Assembly (NCBI GenBank): GCA_016872015.1
Contig: VHBK01000001.1
Span: 1-38,234 of the forward strand
Reading direction: 5' to 3'
Source: Nitrososphaerota archaeon
Lineage (GTDB): Archaea; Thermoproteota; Nitrososphaeria; Nitrososphaerales; Nitrosopumilaceae
Length of the DNA stretch: 38,234 bases
This document shows, one piece after another, positions 7,701 through 16,255 of this stretch; position 1 is the first letter of the stretch, and the number at the start of each line of letters is the position of its first letter. The notes below the pieces were generated by a model. The model had not been told where the DNA came from, did no database searches, and saw nothing but the letters and a program-made list of their open reading frames with translations. The translations under genes and the position numbers were made by a program.

Positions 7701-8692
7701 TGGAAACTATAACCCTTGCACCTGGACTGTCAATTTGCAGAATCATAAATGGAATGTGGCAGGTAGCTGGCGGCCACGGTTACATTACACCGCAAAAAGC
7801 CGTATCGGAAATGGAGCTGTATCACAAGTCTGGCCTGACAAGCTGGGACATGGCAGACATTTACGGTCCCGCCGAAGAGTTTTTTGGAAAATTTAGGCAA
7901 AACTTGGAAAAATCTGGGCATGACTTGAGTGGTCTTGTCGGACTGACCAAGTTTGTGCCAAACTCAGGATCCATGAGTAGGACTATAGTAGAGCGCGCAA
8001 TTAGAAACTCGATTCTACAAATGAATGTCACATCATTGGACCTAGTCCAGTTTCACTGGTGGGATTATGATGATGCACGGTATTTTGATGCATTATACCA
8101 CTTGACTGAATTGCGTGATGAGGGAAAAATAAAGCACATTGGCCTGACAAACTTTGATACTGCACAAATGCAAATAATGCTGGATGAGGGCTTTACCATA
8201 GTATCAAACCAAGTCCAATATTCCATAATTGACCAGCGACCACAAGTGGAAATGGAAAAATTTTGCAAAAAGAACAACATTCAGCTTTTGGCATATGGAA
8301 CACTTGGGGGTGGGTTGTTAACTGAGCGATTTCTTGACTTTGAGCCAACAAGAATTGATCTGAATACGTACTCGCTACAAAAATATCGCAACATGATTGA
8401 CGCATGGGGAGGCTGGGGATTATTCCAAAAACTATTACAGGTATTGGACAAAATAGCAAAAAAACATCACACCTCAATAGCAAACATTGCAACAAGGTTC
8501 ACCCTGGACAAGCCTCAAGTGGTAGGAGTAGTCATTGGCGCAAGGCTGGGAATAGCACAGCACATTGAGCAAAACAAGCAAACATTTTCGCTCAAGTTAG
8601 ACCCTGATGACCATTCCGCAATACGTGAAGTAACATTGCAGGCAAATGATTTATTCCATGTAATTGGGGATTGCGGCTCTGAATATCGCTAG
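7697..8692 (+). CDS. Aldo/keto reductase family protein
   Basis: 331 residues, a TIM-barrel NAD(P)H oxidoreductase. The catalytic tetrad is visible: Asp51 and Tyr56 (SWDMADIYG), Lys85 (GLTKF) and His120 (DLVQFHWWD). LLAYGTLGGGLLT is the typical later strand motif. The start ATG overlaps the stop of the upstream dehydrogenase (ATGA), so the two probably form a redox pair on the same or linked substrates. The substrate cannot be read from sequence. Its stop abuts the stop of the convergent chemoreceptor gene with no spacer. Confidence 0.9.
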   Translation: MMETITLAPGLSICRIINGMWQVAGGHGYITPQKAVSEMELYHKSGLTSWDMADIYGPAEEFFGKFRQNLEKSGHDLSGLVGLTKFVPNSGSMSRTIVERAIRNSILQMNVTSLDLVQFHWWDYDDARYFDALYHLTELRDEGKIKHIGLTNFDTAQMQIMLDEGFTIVSNQVQYSIIDQRPQVEMEKFCKKNNIQLLAYGTLGGGLLTERFLDFEPTRIDLNTYSLQKYRNMIDAWGGWGLFQKLLQVLDKIAKKHHTSIANIATRFTLDKPQVVGVVIGARLGIAQHIEQNKQTFSLKLDPDDHSAIREVTLQANDLFHVIGDCGSEYR

Positions 8693-10753
8693 CTATTTTT
8701 TGAGGCTTATTTTGGCAAGAATTGACTTTTTCTCTTGCTTTTCTACAGTCCCAGTTGTCTCTAGCGTGAATTTTGCCAATGTGGCCTGGAGTCGCGATGC
8801 AAGTTCCGCTAGCTGTGTTGAGGCAGTAGCAATTTCATGGGTCTGAGCAGTTTGCTCTTCTACTGCAGCCGACGCTTCCTCAGTCGATGCTGCATTTTCT
8901 TCAGATACTGCAGCAATGTCTACTGCATCTGATGAAATGCTTGCAACTTTGTTTGCTTGTTCGTGAGCAAAGTCTGCTAGCTGCTTGACATTTTCAGATA
9001 CATTTTTGATATTTGTTGCAATCTCGTGCAGTGTTTTTAGCGATGAATCAATTACCATCTTGCCTTGGTTTACCTCATTTGAGCTGGTTTCAATTTCTTC
9101 TACTACTTCTTGTGCATATTCGTGGATTTGTTTTAATTTTGTATCAATCTCATCTGATGATTGTGCTGAGCTTTCTGCTAGGTGTCGTACTTCGTCTGCC
9201 ACTACTGCAAATCCGCGACCTGCCTCTCCAGCACGTGCTGCCTCTATTGCCGCGTTTAGCGCCAAAAGATTTGTCTGATCAGCTATTTCTCGAATCACTT
9301 GCAGGGCAGCAGTAATTTCATTTGTCTTTTCTGCTAGCTTGTGGGCCTTTTTTGCAGAATCATTTGTGACTTCGATAATTTTGTTCATACGCTCATTTGC
9401 CTCCCCTGCTGCTTCTGCACCTCGCTCTGATAGGGTTCCGACCTGTGCAGATATTTCTGCAGATTCTTTGGCACTAGATGATAGCTCTTTCATTGATTTT
9501 GTCAACTCTTCCACTGTCTGCTTTGATTTTTCGACTCGCTGTGCTTGGGTTTGCGATCCTCGCGATATTTGATCTACCGTGGTTGCTATTTGTTGTACCG
9601 AAGAATTTAGCTGGGTTCCAGATGCAGAGAGATGTTGCGCGTTTGCATATACTGACTGGGATGCATTTTGCACTTCTGATAGTACATTTCTGAGCTTGTC
9701 CACCATCTGCTTTTCTGAGTTTAAGAGTGCGCCTATTTCGTCCTTGGATTTAGAGGCTGGAACTGATACTCCAAGATTACCCTCGCTTATTTTTCTTGCA
9801 ATCTCCGCTGCATTGTGGATTGGACGGGAAATCGTTTTTGACATGAAAAATGCAAATATGCCTACGGCACCAACTACAATTGCGCCTGTAATGATGTACA
9901 TGTTTTGTAATGAAACTATGGGTATCATGATTTCTGCAACGTCAAACTCTGCAATCATGACATAGCCAAGCTCCGGCTCGCACTTTGATGCTCCTAAGAT
10001 TGGTACATTTCTATAGTCTGGATAAATAGATGCGGAAATGTCTTTGCCGCCGTTGATGCATTCATGCACTGGCAGGGTGTCTACAATCTGTTTGAATTCT
10101 AATCCCCCTGTGAATCTTGATGGTGTGATCATTGTTTTATCAAAACTCACCAGATAGGTCTCGCCAGTGTCGCCAAGGCCATCTCTATCCAGAACAATTT
10201 TGTCTAAGAGCGGAATTCCTGTCTGTGCAATTATCACACCAATTTTTTGATTATTAGAATCAATGATTGGTACTGCAGTGACTGCAATTCTTTTTCCATC
10301 TTCCTGTGTGTATTGGCGTTGCGAATTCTCTAATCCATTTTGGAACAATCTGTTTGTGGAATAATCAGAATTAATCAATGATGAGTCTTGCGCGTAAACT
10401 ACTTGGCCGCTTGCAGATATCACTTTGAAATTCTGATATCCGTCTTGTCCGCCTGTGATCTGTTGAGTATTTCTAAAAATTTCCTGCAATGATTCTGTAT
10501 TGCCAGATTCTATGGAATCAATTACTTGGGGCATCTTTGCTATTTGGGTTAGTTGCTGAATTCTAAACGAGTTTAATTGCTCTAGTGACTTTGCCCTGTC
10601 GTTAGCAAGTGTTTTTAACTGTTCAAATGAGCGTTGCTCTAGCGATTCTTGGGAAATTGAAAAACTAACAAGAGATATTGTCACCAACGGAATGGCTGCA
10701 ACCAAAACAAAAAGACACACGAGCTTTGAATTCAGTGAGCCCAATAATTTCAT
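8693..10753 (-). CDS. Methyl-accepting chemotaxis protein, transmembrane, Cache-HAMP-MA
   Basis: From the ATG at 10753, 686 residues. TM1 about 10-30, extracellular dCache-type sensor about 31-283, TM2 about 284-304, HAMP about 306-358, then the long coiled-coil MA signalling domain with the hairpin tip ([18 protein letters not shown], near residue 500). Glutamine/glutamate-rich heptads around the MA helices are likely methylation sites. It should relay binding of an outside ligand to a CheW/CheA array. The frame is open upstream to a GTG at 10810, but a TATAAT box at 10775-10780 lies 25 nt before the ATG at 10753 and inside that extension, so the shorter start is preferred. Ligand unknown. 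Confidence 0.93.
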   Translation of the reverse strand: MKLLGSLNSKLVCLFVLVAAIPLVTISLVSFSISQESLEQRSFEQLKTLANDRAKSLEQLNSFRIQQLTQIAKMPQVIDSIESGNTESLQEIFRNTQQITGGQDGYQNFKVISASGQVVYAQDSSLINSDYSTNRLFQNGLENSQRQYTQEDGKRIAVTAVPIIDSNNQKIGVIIAQTGIPLLDKIVLDRDGLGDTGETYLVSFDKTMITPSRFTGGLEFKQIVDTLPVHECINGGKDISASIYPDYRNVPILGASKCEPELGYVMIAEFDVAEIMIPIVSLQNMYIITGAIVVGAVGIFAFFMSKTISRPIHNAAEIARKISEGNLGVSVPASKSKDEIGALLNSEKQMVDKLRNVLSEVQNASQSVYANAQHLSASGTQLNSSVQQIATTVDQISRGSQTQAQRVEKSKQTVEELTKSMKELSSSAKESAEISAQVGTLSERGAEAAGEANERMNKIIEVTNDSAKKAHKLAEKTNEITAALQVIREIADQTNLLALNAAIEAARAGEAGRGFAVVADEVRHLAESSAQSSDEIDTKLKQIHEYAQEVVEEIETSSNEVNQGKMVIDSSLKTLHEIATNIKNVSENVKQLADFAHEQANKVASISSDAVDIAAVSEENAASTEEASAAVEEQTAQTHEIATASTQLAELASRLQATLAKFTLETTGTVEKQEKKSILAKISLKK

Positions 10754-10774
10754 GGATTCTTGTAGGCATGTCCG

Positions 10775-10780
10775 ATTATA
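10775..10780 (-). promoter_or_regulatory. TATA-like box of the Cache chemoreceptor
   Basis: On the minus strand TATAAT is centred 24-25 nt before the ATG at 10753. It decides that start over the GTG at 10810. Confidence 0.5.
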
Positions 10781-10930
10781 GGCTGATGTGTGTTTGTATA
10801 GGACAATCACACCTAATAAAGTATGGCGTTAATACTTCATAGTATCTTATTCTCATACGCAATTTTACCATCTCGTTGTTGGTAATGTAACTGCCGTATT
10901 GACAAATTACTTACTTTTGTTTATCACGCA

Positions 10931-10938
10931 TTTTAAAA
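10931..10938 (+). promoter_or_regulatory. TATA-like box of the membrane histidine kinase
   Basis: TTTTAAAA is centred about 27 nt before the ATG at 10962, favouring that start over the TTG at 10899, which lies upstream of the box. Confidence 0.5.
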
Positions 10939-10961
10939 TCAAAATCAGACGGATTCGACTT

Positions 10962-12458
10962 ATGCGGGTACAGAGAAAAATTTTGCTGGGGTTCCTCATA
11001 ATTATAGCAATCACTATACCAAACGGTATAGTCGGTTTTCTTAAAGTAGAACAGAACCTTCTATCTATAGAATCCAATACAAAATCCAACATTAATTATC
11101 TAAAGGTAGCATCACATTTTGATAGCTTGGCAGTATTGATGAGATATTATGACGAGGTTCTGACCCAGGCTGCACGAAACTATGCATTCACATCTGATGA
11201 AAAATGGGCCGCAACCTATTTTGAGTCCGAGCCAAAACTAGACCAGGCAATACAAGACGCACTTGCAACAGGCTCTGAAAAAGAAAAATCAATTTTCTCT
11301 AAAATCAATGACACAAACATATTGCTTGTAAAGTTGGAGCATCAAGCAATTACTCTGGTCAAAGAAGGCAATGCAGAAGATGCGATAAAAATCTTGGAAT
11401 CTAGTGAATATTGGGATTCAAAGCGAGTTTATCGCCAGGCGCTGATTCAATATTCAGAAGCCAAAGGAATTGCATTTGATCAAATCATTGACATGTCGGC
11501 AACAAAGGTAGATGACTATACCTCCAAAATTAACAGCCTTTTACTGGAAATCCAAATTATACTGTACATTGGAATTCCAATTTTGGTCATAATTGCCGTA
11601 GGTCTTAGCTATTTCATATCTCATTCCATCTCAAAGCCAATTCGTCAACTACACAATGCAGCAGAGCAAGTCTCAAGAGGTGACTATAATGTGCGTTTTC
11701 AGGCACAAAAAAATGACGAAATTGGCGAGCTTGGGCAAAAATTCCAATCCATGATTGATGCATTCAAGAACTCACTTGAAACAGAAAGAAAACTGGCCGT
11801 TACACAAGAACGACTAAAGACGGAAAAGCTAGCTGCAATTGGTGAGCTGGCAGCAAGAATTGCACATGATCTGCGCAATCCACTATCTGTGATCAAAAAC
11901 GTATCGGAACTAATTCGAATCCAATATCCAAAAGACGACCCAAGGTTGCAGGATCACTTTAACAAGCTAGAAAATTCCGTCCAGCGCATGTCTCACCAAA
12001 TAGACGACGTGCTGAATTTTGTTCGCTCTACCCCCCTTGAAAAGAAAATCACATCGCTGCGAGAAATAATTCAAAAATCAGTAGATGACCTTGACGTGCC
12101 TACTGATATCACAATAATAATGCCAAGCAATGACGAAAAAATAGACTGTGATGATCAAAAACTACGAACTGCATTTTCCAATATTTTGCTAAATGCCATT
12201 CAGGCAATGCCTGACAAAGGAACAATTTCTATCAAGATAACCGGTTATACAAAACACGTTTCAGTAGATGTATCTGACTCTGGACCAGGCATTCCGGAAA
12301 ATGTTCTACCGCATATTTTTGAGCCATTATTTACCACAAAACAGCGTGGGACAGGCCTGGGATTGTCCAGCTGCAAAAACATCATAGAGCAACACGGTGG
12401 AACCATATTGGCAAAAAACAACCCCACCACCTTTGTGATAACGCTACCTAGAATCTAA
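10962..12458 (+). CDS. Membrane sensor histidine kinase (TM-sensor-TM-HAMP-HisKA-HATPase)
   Basis: 498 residues from the ATG at 10962. TM1 about 7-26, extracellular helical sensor about 27-197, TM2 about 198-219, HAMP about 220-272, short coiled coil, then HisKA with phospho-acceptor His302 in RIAHDLRNP. The ATP lid motifs are complete: N-box Asn411 (LLNAIQAM), G1 DSGPGIP (439-445), F-box HIFEPLFTT, and G2 GTGLGLS (463-469). The extracellular part looks like a four-helix-bundle sensor, with no ligand motif I recognise. No cognate regulator is fused; stand-alone receivers at 6236 and 14400 are candidate partners. Its kinase core closely resembles that of the soluble kinase at 32573-33382, so they are paralogues. 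Confidence 0.93.
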   Translation: MRVQRKILLGFLIIIAITIPNGIVGFLKVEQNLLSIESNTKSNINYLKVASHFDSLAVLMRYYDEVLTQAARNYAFTSDEKWAATYFESEPKLDQAIQDALATGSEKEKSIFSKINDTNILLVKLEHQAITLVKEGNAEDAIKILESSEYWDSKRVYRQALIQYSEAKGIAFDQIIDMSATKVDDYTSKINSLLLEIQIILYIGIPILVIIAVGLSYFISHSISKPIRQLHNAAEQVSRGDYNVRFQAQKNDEIGELGQKFQSMIDAFKNSLETERKLAVTQERLKTEKLAAIGELAARIAHDLRNPLSVIKNVSELIRIQYPKDDPRLQDHFNKLENSVQRMSHQIDDVLNFVRSTPLEKKITSLREIIQKSVDDLDVPTDITIIMPSNDEKIDCDDQKLRTAFSNILLNAIQAMPDKGTISIKITGYTKHVSVDVSDSGPGIPENVLPHIFEPLFTTKQRGTGLGLSSCKNIIEQHGGTILAKNNPTTFVITLPRI

Positions 12459-12490
12459 AATTCTTATACTGATAGGGTGATGGTGGTACT

Positions 12491-12622
12491 ATGTGCGTGC
12501 GAGACAATGACGATTCCTTTAGGCGCGGGCGAAAACAAATGATTCTAGACAAAAAAGAGGACGAGCTGGAATCCCACTTTAAGACATCAATGCTTTTCCA
12601 AAAGTCGATGAAGGCACTTTAA
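12491..12622 (+). CDS. Small charged protein, hypothetical (43 aa)
   Basis: An ATG frame of 43 codons, rich in Asp, Lys and Arg (MCVRDNDDSFRRGRKQMILD at the N terminus). A TTATAC box at 12464-12469 is about 25 nt upstream, the spacing seen for leaderless genes here. It lies between the histidine kinase and an unknown gene on the same strand. No family recognised; it could be a chance frame. Confidence 0.4.
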   Translation: MCVRDNDDSFRRGRKQMILDKKEDELESHFKTSMLFQKSMKAL

Positions 12623-12676
12623 ATATAAAACTGCAAACTCGTCTGTATGAATCTCACACACAGTACCTAATAGGGC

Positions 12677-13084
12677 TTGCAAAGCCATCATTATCGTTTG
12701 AGCTCCCTGAGAACAAAAGAAAAAACCGAGTTTGAGTTGTTGTTATCTGGCGAAGATTTTCCAGGAATTAATTCTGATACATATGATTTATCAAAAATCC
12801 TAGATCAAAAATTGGCTAATGCCATTACTGTAGAGATCAATTCGATATTGGGCAAAAACACCAACATGCAAACAATACCGATACTACAAAAGCTTTGTTC
12901 CAGGATCCCATCCACAATATTTACAAAATACGAGCGTGCAGGCAAAAACTATGTCACAATAGAGCACAACATGGGTGATTCCGGCAACGTGTTCTTTACC
13001 AAATTATTCACAAGAACTGTAAATACATCTGATCATCATACCATAACACAGCAAAACAAGGTCTGCTTTATTTTCAGACAGTAA
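12677..13084 (+). CDS. Hypothetical protein (135 aa)
   Basis: I do not recognise this protein. It is soluble, mixed alpha/beta in appearance, with no membrane segment and no clear catalytic motif; the middle (DLSKILDQKLANAITVEI) looks like an amphipathic helix. The only available starts are TTG codons: at 12677 used here, or later ones. An ATG in the same frame at 12647, well placed behind an AAATATAAAA box (12621-12630), is followed after seven codons by TAA TAG. So either translation restarts at TTG, or the 5' end has been mutated. A strong hairpin follows the stop. It sits inside the signal-transduction island and may be a small sensory or adaptor protein, but nothing proves that. Confidence 0.6.
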   Translation: MQSHHYRLSSLRTKEKTEFELLLSGEDFPGINSDTYDLSKILDQKLANAITVEINSILGKNTNMQTIPILQKLCSRIPSTIFTKYERAGKNYVTIEHNMGDSGNVFFTKLFTRTVNTSDHHTITQQNKVCFIFRQ

Positions 13085-13093
13085 ATAACAAAA

Positions 13094-13119
13094 ACAACTC
13101 TGCCCGCGGCAGGTGTTGT
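13094..13119 (+). terminator. Two-part hairpin after the 135-aa gene
   Basis: ACAAC/GTTGT and CTGCC/GGCAG form a 10-bp interrupted stem with loop CGC, starting 10 nt after the stop codon. No long T-run follows directly, only CTTTGTT some 10 nt later, so termination is uncertain; a processing or stability hairpin is equally possible. Confidence 0.35.
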
Positions 13120-13213
13120 AATACTGTCTTTGTTACCTACTATCCTGGCGTGGATATGCCAAATTTGCTATAAAATAACATGTCTGTTTGAAAAGTAAAC
13201 ACAACTGTTCTAG

Positions 13214-14332
13214 TTGGGTGGTGTAAAATCCAAAGATGTGTCGACTACGCAAGTCCAACAAGGAAAAAAATTCACACTAGAAGAAGTAGTCGAGTTTACT
13301 GATTTAATCGCAGTAAAGCTAAATTCCGCAATTGACAAAGTAGATGATGTTAATCACAAAACGCACGTATTGTCAGTTAATGCATCAATAGAGGCTGCAC
13401 GAGCGGGAACATATGGCAGGCCGTTTGGTATAGTTGCAACAAACATGAGTGAGCTATCAGAAGAAACTTCCAAAATTACTGACAATATGAGAAAGGATAC
13501 CAAGGAGATTATCAATGTTGGCAACATGATAAAGGCCCAATCAAAGGAATTTCGCGGAAATAGGCTTACAGATTTGGCGCTAGTGAACATTGATCTAATA
13601 GACAGAAATCTCTACGAGAGGACTGCCGATGTTCGATGGTGGGCAACAGATGCAAACGTAATAGACACTCTGACAAAAAAGAGCCAGGATGCATGTGATG
13701 TCGCATCAAAAAGACTAGGTGTTATTTTACAGGCATATACTGTGTATTATGATTTAGTAATTGCAGATGTTTCCGGCAACATCATATCTAATGGAAATCC
13801 AGAAAAGTTCCCATCAAGGGGGCTAAATGTTTCCGATTCTAGATGGTTTGTTTCTGCAATGAATACGAAAAATTCCAACCAGTTTGGGTTTGAATCCGTA
13901 CATCGATCCGGTCTTGTATCAAATAACTTGTGTCTGATTTATTCTGCAGCAGTCCGAGAAAACGGTGACCCCAAGGGTCAAATAATTGGTGTTCTAGGAG
14001 TTGTTTTCAAGTGGGAGTCTCTTGCGCAAACTGTGATTGCACACGCCCCTATTTCTGAGGATGAGAAGAAAAACACCCGAATCTGTATTGTAGATGACTC
14101 TAGATTGATTTTGGCAGACTCTGATGGCAAAATGCTTCGAGAGAGTCTTGACTTTGACCAAAAAACAAGCCTGCTATCGGAAAAGAAAAATCACATTTTC
14201 ACTGAATATTGCGGTCTGAATTGCTGCATTGCACATGCACTATCGCCTGGGTTTGAAGGATATTCTACTGGCTGGCATTCTATAATAATTCAAAAGCTTG
14301 GCACTGCCAAAAAGACAAAACTAGTCAAGTAG
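13214..14332 (+). CDS. Soluble MA-domain protein with C-terminal Cache-like sensor (reversed chemoreceptor layout)
   Basis: 372 residues, no membrane segment. Residues about 20-110 are a very short MA signalling hairpin whose tip reads LSVNASIEAARAG (53-65), with YGRPFGIVATNMSELSEE following as in chemoreceptors. Residues about 115-360 form a single sensor with RNLYERTADVRWWATD, LVIADVSGNII, DSRWF and ICIVDDSRLILADSDG, the pattern of a Cache fold, here apparently in the cytosol. In normal receptors the sensor precedes the MA part. The start is TTG; a TATAAAAT box at 13169-13176 predicts a leader of about 16 nt. It could dock on a chemosensory array or act alone through the receiver gene downstream at 14400. 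Similar reversed proteins occur in bacteria as far as I recall, so gene transfer is possible. Confidence 0.82.
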   Translation: MGGVKSKDVSTTQVQQGKKFTLEEVVEFTDLIAVKLNSAIDKVDDVNHKTHVLSVNASIEAARAGTYGRPFGIVATNMSELSEETSKITDNMRKDTKEIINVGNMIKAQSKEFRGNRLTDLALVNIDLIDRNLYERTADVRWWATDANVIDTLTKKSQDACDVASKRLGVILQAYTVYYDLVIADVSGNIISNGNPEKFPSRGLNVSDSRWFVSAMNTKNSNQFGFESVHRSGLVSNNLCLIYSAAVRENGDPKGQIIGVLGVVFKWESLAQTVIAHAPISEDEKKNTRICIVDDSRLILADSDGKMLRESLDFDQKTSLLSEKKNHIFTEYCGLNCCIAHALSPGFEGYSTGWHSIIIQKLGTAKKTKLVK

Positions 14333-14399
14333 TACCTTCGGTTGTTGTGTGTGATATGAACAAACATCAAACTATATTGTATTCTCTTGGAGTAAAATT

Positions 14400-14765
14400 A
14401 TGAAAATACTGCACATAGAAGACAATGCGGAAATTGTTGAGCCGGCAAAACTGGTCTTTGAATCTGCTGGACATCACTATGATTATGCACTTGATGCAAA
14501 AATGGGACTGCAAGCGATTCGGGACAGAAAATATGACGTTGTATTTTTAGATCTGATGATGCCTGATTTTTCTGGCTTTGATGTGCTAAATTCTTTGACA
14601 AACGAACGCCTGATGAAAAAACAACCCATTTTCGTCTTTTCCGCAATGACTTTGCCAAAAGAAGAAGAAATGCGATTACTCAAACAAGGAGTTCATAATG
14701 TGTTACGCAAGCCAATATTTCTGGCAGATCTGATTAAAAAGATAGAAATGCTTCAAGTTCACTGA
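14400..14765 (+). CDS. Stand-alone response regulator receiver domain (CheY-like)
   Basis: 121 residues, a receiver domain only. Acidic pair Glu7-Asp8, phospho-acceptor Asp51 (VVFLDLMMP), Ser81 (FVFSAMT) and Lys104 (VLRKPI) are in place. No output domain. It has its own AT-rich box (CTATATT near 14370) about 26-30 nt before the ATG. It follows the soluble MA-Cache gene by 67 bp and precedes the TerC-like gene, so it may work with the nearby sensors, but the partner kinase cannot be read from sequence. Confidence 0.9.
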   Translation: MKILHIEDNAEIVEPAKLVFESAGHHYDYALDAKMGLQAIRDRKYDVVFLDLMMPDFSGFDVLNSLTNERLMKKQPIFVFSAMTLPKEEEMRLLKQGVHNVLRKPIFLADLIKKIEMLQVH

Positions 14766-14814
14766 TCTCATCAAACAAGTATATTACGTGTATTCTCAGT
14801 GTCAAATCTGGTAC

Positions 14815-15750
14815 ATGAATGACATTTACCTGCTGTGGTTGGTATTTTCAATTTTTGTGGGAGTGTCTCTTGCGATCGATCTAGGAATCTTCTCCAGGAT
14901 TCGAAAAAAAGACACACACAAGGAAGTCCCCCCCTTTAAGACCGCACTGCGCTGGACAATAGTCTGGATCTCGCTTGCCGGAATTTTTGCAGGAATAATC
15001 TACTATGATATGGGTGAGCAAAAACTTGCAGAATTCATCACTGGTTATGCTCTGGAAAAATCACTATCTGTCGATAACATGTTTGTCTTTTTGCTGATTT
15101 TTACTTCCCTTGGCATTCCACACAAATTTCAGCATCGCGTCTTGTCGATGGGAATTCTTGGCGCAATCGCAATGAGGATTCCGCTTATCTTGGGCGGGGC
15201 GCATCTACTAGAGGAATTTCATTGGATGATCTATTTGTTTGGAGGATTTCTAATCTTTACTGCACTAAGAATGCTTGTGCAAAAAAAAGAACACAAAATA
15301 AACGTTGAAAAAAACATTGCGGTCAGGGCGTTGCGAAGGCTGATGCCTGTTGAACTCAATATATCGGAACCAAAGTTTTTCCTAATCAAAGACGGTATAA
15401 AGTATGCTACACCACTGCTTGTTGCACTAGTCATAATCGAGTTCACCGACTTGCTTTTTGCCCTGGATTCCATTCCTGCAATTTTGGCAATCACAACTGA
15501 TCCGTTTATCGTCATAACTTCGAATATTTTTGCAATCCTTGGCCTCAGGAGTCTCTACTTCCTCTTGGCAGGAGTTATGGAAAAATTCTACTATCTCAAA
15601 CCGGGATTAATTGCAATTTTGTTGTTCATTGGAGTAAAAATGATGATCTCAGAACATGTGAAAATCCCAACCATGATGTCTCTTGGCGTAGTTCTTGGCA
15701 TATTGAGCGTTGCAATCGCATTGTCTTTTGCACGCACAAAAAAACACTAG
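14815..15750 (+). CDS. TerC family integral membrane protein
   Basis: 311 residues from the ATG at 14815 with about nine hydrophobic helices. The TerC signature is present: EKSLSVDNMFVFLLIF near residue 80 and the second acidic helix EFTDLLFALDSIPAI near residue 217, whose Asp residues are thought to bind metal in the membrane. Family members are linked to manganese export (Alx/MntP-like) or tellurite resistance; the substrate here is not known. An upstream GTG (14788) is open, but a TATATTA box at 14780-14786 fits the ATG better. It is convergent with the cheW-like gene, 4 bp apart. Confidence 0.92.
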   Translation: MNDIYLLWLVFSIFVGVSLAIDLGIFSRIRKKDTHKEVPPFKTALRWTIVWISLAGIFAGIIYYDMGEQKLAEFITGYALEKSLSVDNMFVFLLIFTSLGIPHKFQHRVLSMGILGAIAMRIPLILGGAHLLEEFHWMIYLFGGFLIFTALRMLVQKKEHKINVEKNIAVRALRRLMPVELNISEPKFFLIKDGIKYATPLLVALVIIEFTDLLFALDSIPAILAITTDPFIVITSNIFAILGLRSLYFLLAGVMEKFYYLKPGLIAILLFIGVKMMISEHVKIPTMMSLGVVLGILSVAIALSFARTKKH

Positions 15751-15754
15751 TCTC

Positions 15755-16219
15755 TTACTGGGTAATTGTTGTGGGATCCAAGAGAGTTGTTATTGTCTCA
15801 TTAATCTTTATTATGCCGATGATAAACTTGTTTGAATCAGTGATATTTTTTGATATTGGCTGTATTTCGCCAGGATTGATACGTATGACTTCATGAACTA
15901 TGTCCACTAACAATCCATAATAATTGCCACCATCTTCCGTTATTACGATCTGCTGCCTTGAAATATCATCTATCGAATCTGAAATGCCAAGTTTTTGTTT
16001 TATGTTGATTATGGGGATTATGTTGTTGCGCAAATTCACAATTCCAATGACATCTGGAGCAGAATTTGGAATTTTTGTTATTGATTCCACGGTGCAAATC
16101 TCTCTTACGCGATCTATTGGAATTGCAAAATATTCTTTTGAATTCTCTCTTAACAGATCAAAAGTGATCACCTGAATTGTATCTAGTGTCATCTCAGACA
16201 TTGTTGATTTCACCTTCAT
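15755..16219 (-). CDS. cheW: CheW-like chemotaxis adaptor
   Basis: 154 residues, a single CheW domain (SH3-like barrels). Typical stretches are FAIPIDRVREI, PDVIGIVNLRNNIIPIINI and YYGLLVDIVHEVIRI. CheW couples MA receptors to the kinase CheA. A second ATG at 16201 is also possible. It is the last gene in a minus-strand run: MA-PAS receptor, flavin reductase remnant, then this gene, with gaps of 29 and 36 bp, so one transcript is likely. No cheA, cheB, cheR or cheY operon is seen in the window; this adaptor may therefore serve an accessory, receptor-specific array. Confidence 0.93.
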   Translation of the reverse strand: MKVKSTMSEMTLDTIQVITFDLLRENSKEYFAIPIDRVREICTVESITKIPNSAPDVIGIVNLRNNIIPIINIKQKLGISDSIDDISRQQIVITEDGGNYYGLLVDIVHEVIRINPGEIQPISKNITDSNKFIIGIIKINETITTLLDPTTITQ

Positions 16220-16255
16220 TGGCTAGCGTGCTTTGCAATATGTCTTCCTTCGACA

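Noticed and set aside
10754-10810. GTG start of the Cache chemoreceptor at 10810
   Set aside because: The TATA box for the gene lies inside this extension, and the ATG at 10753 gives a normal N terminus before TM1.
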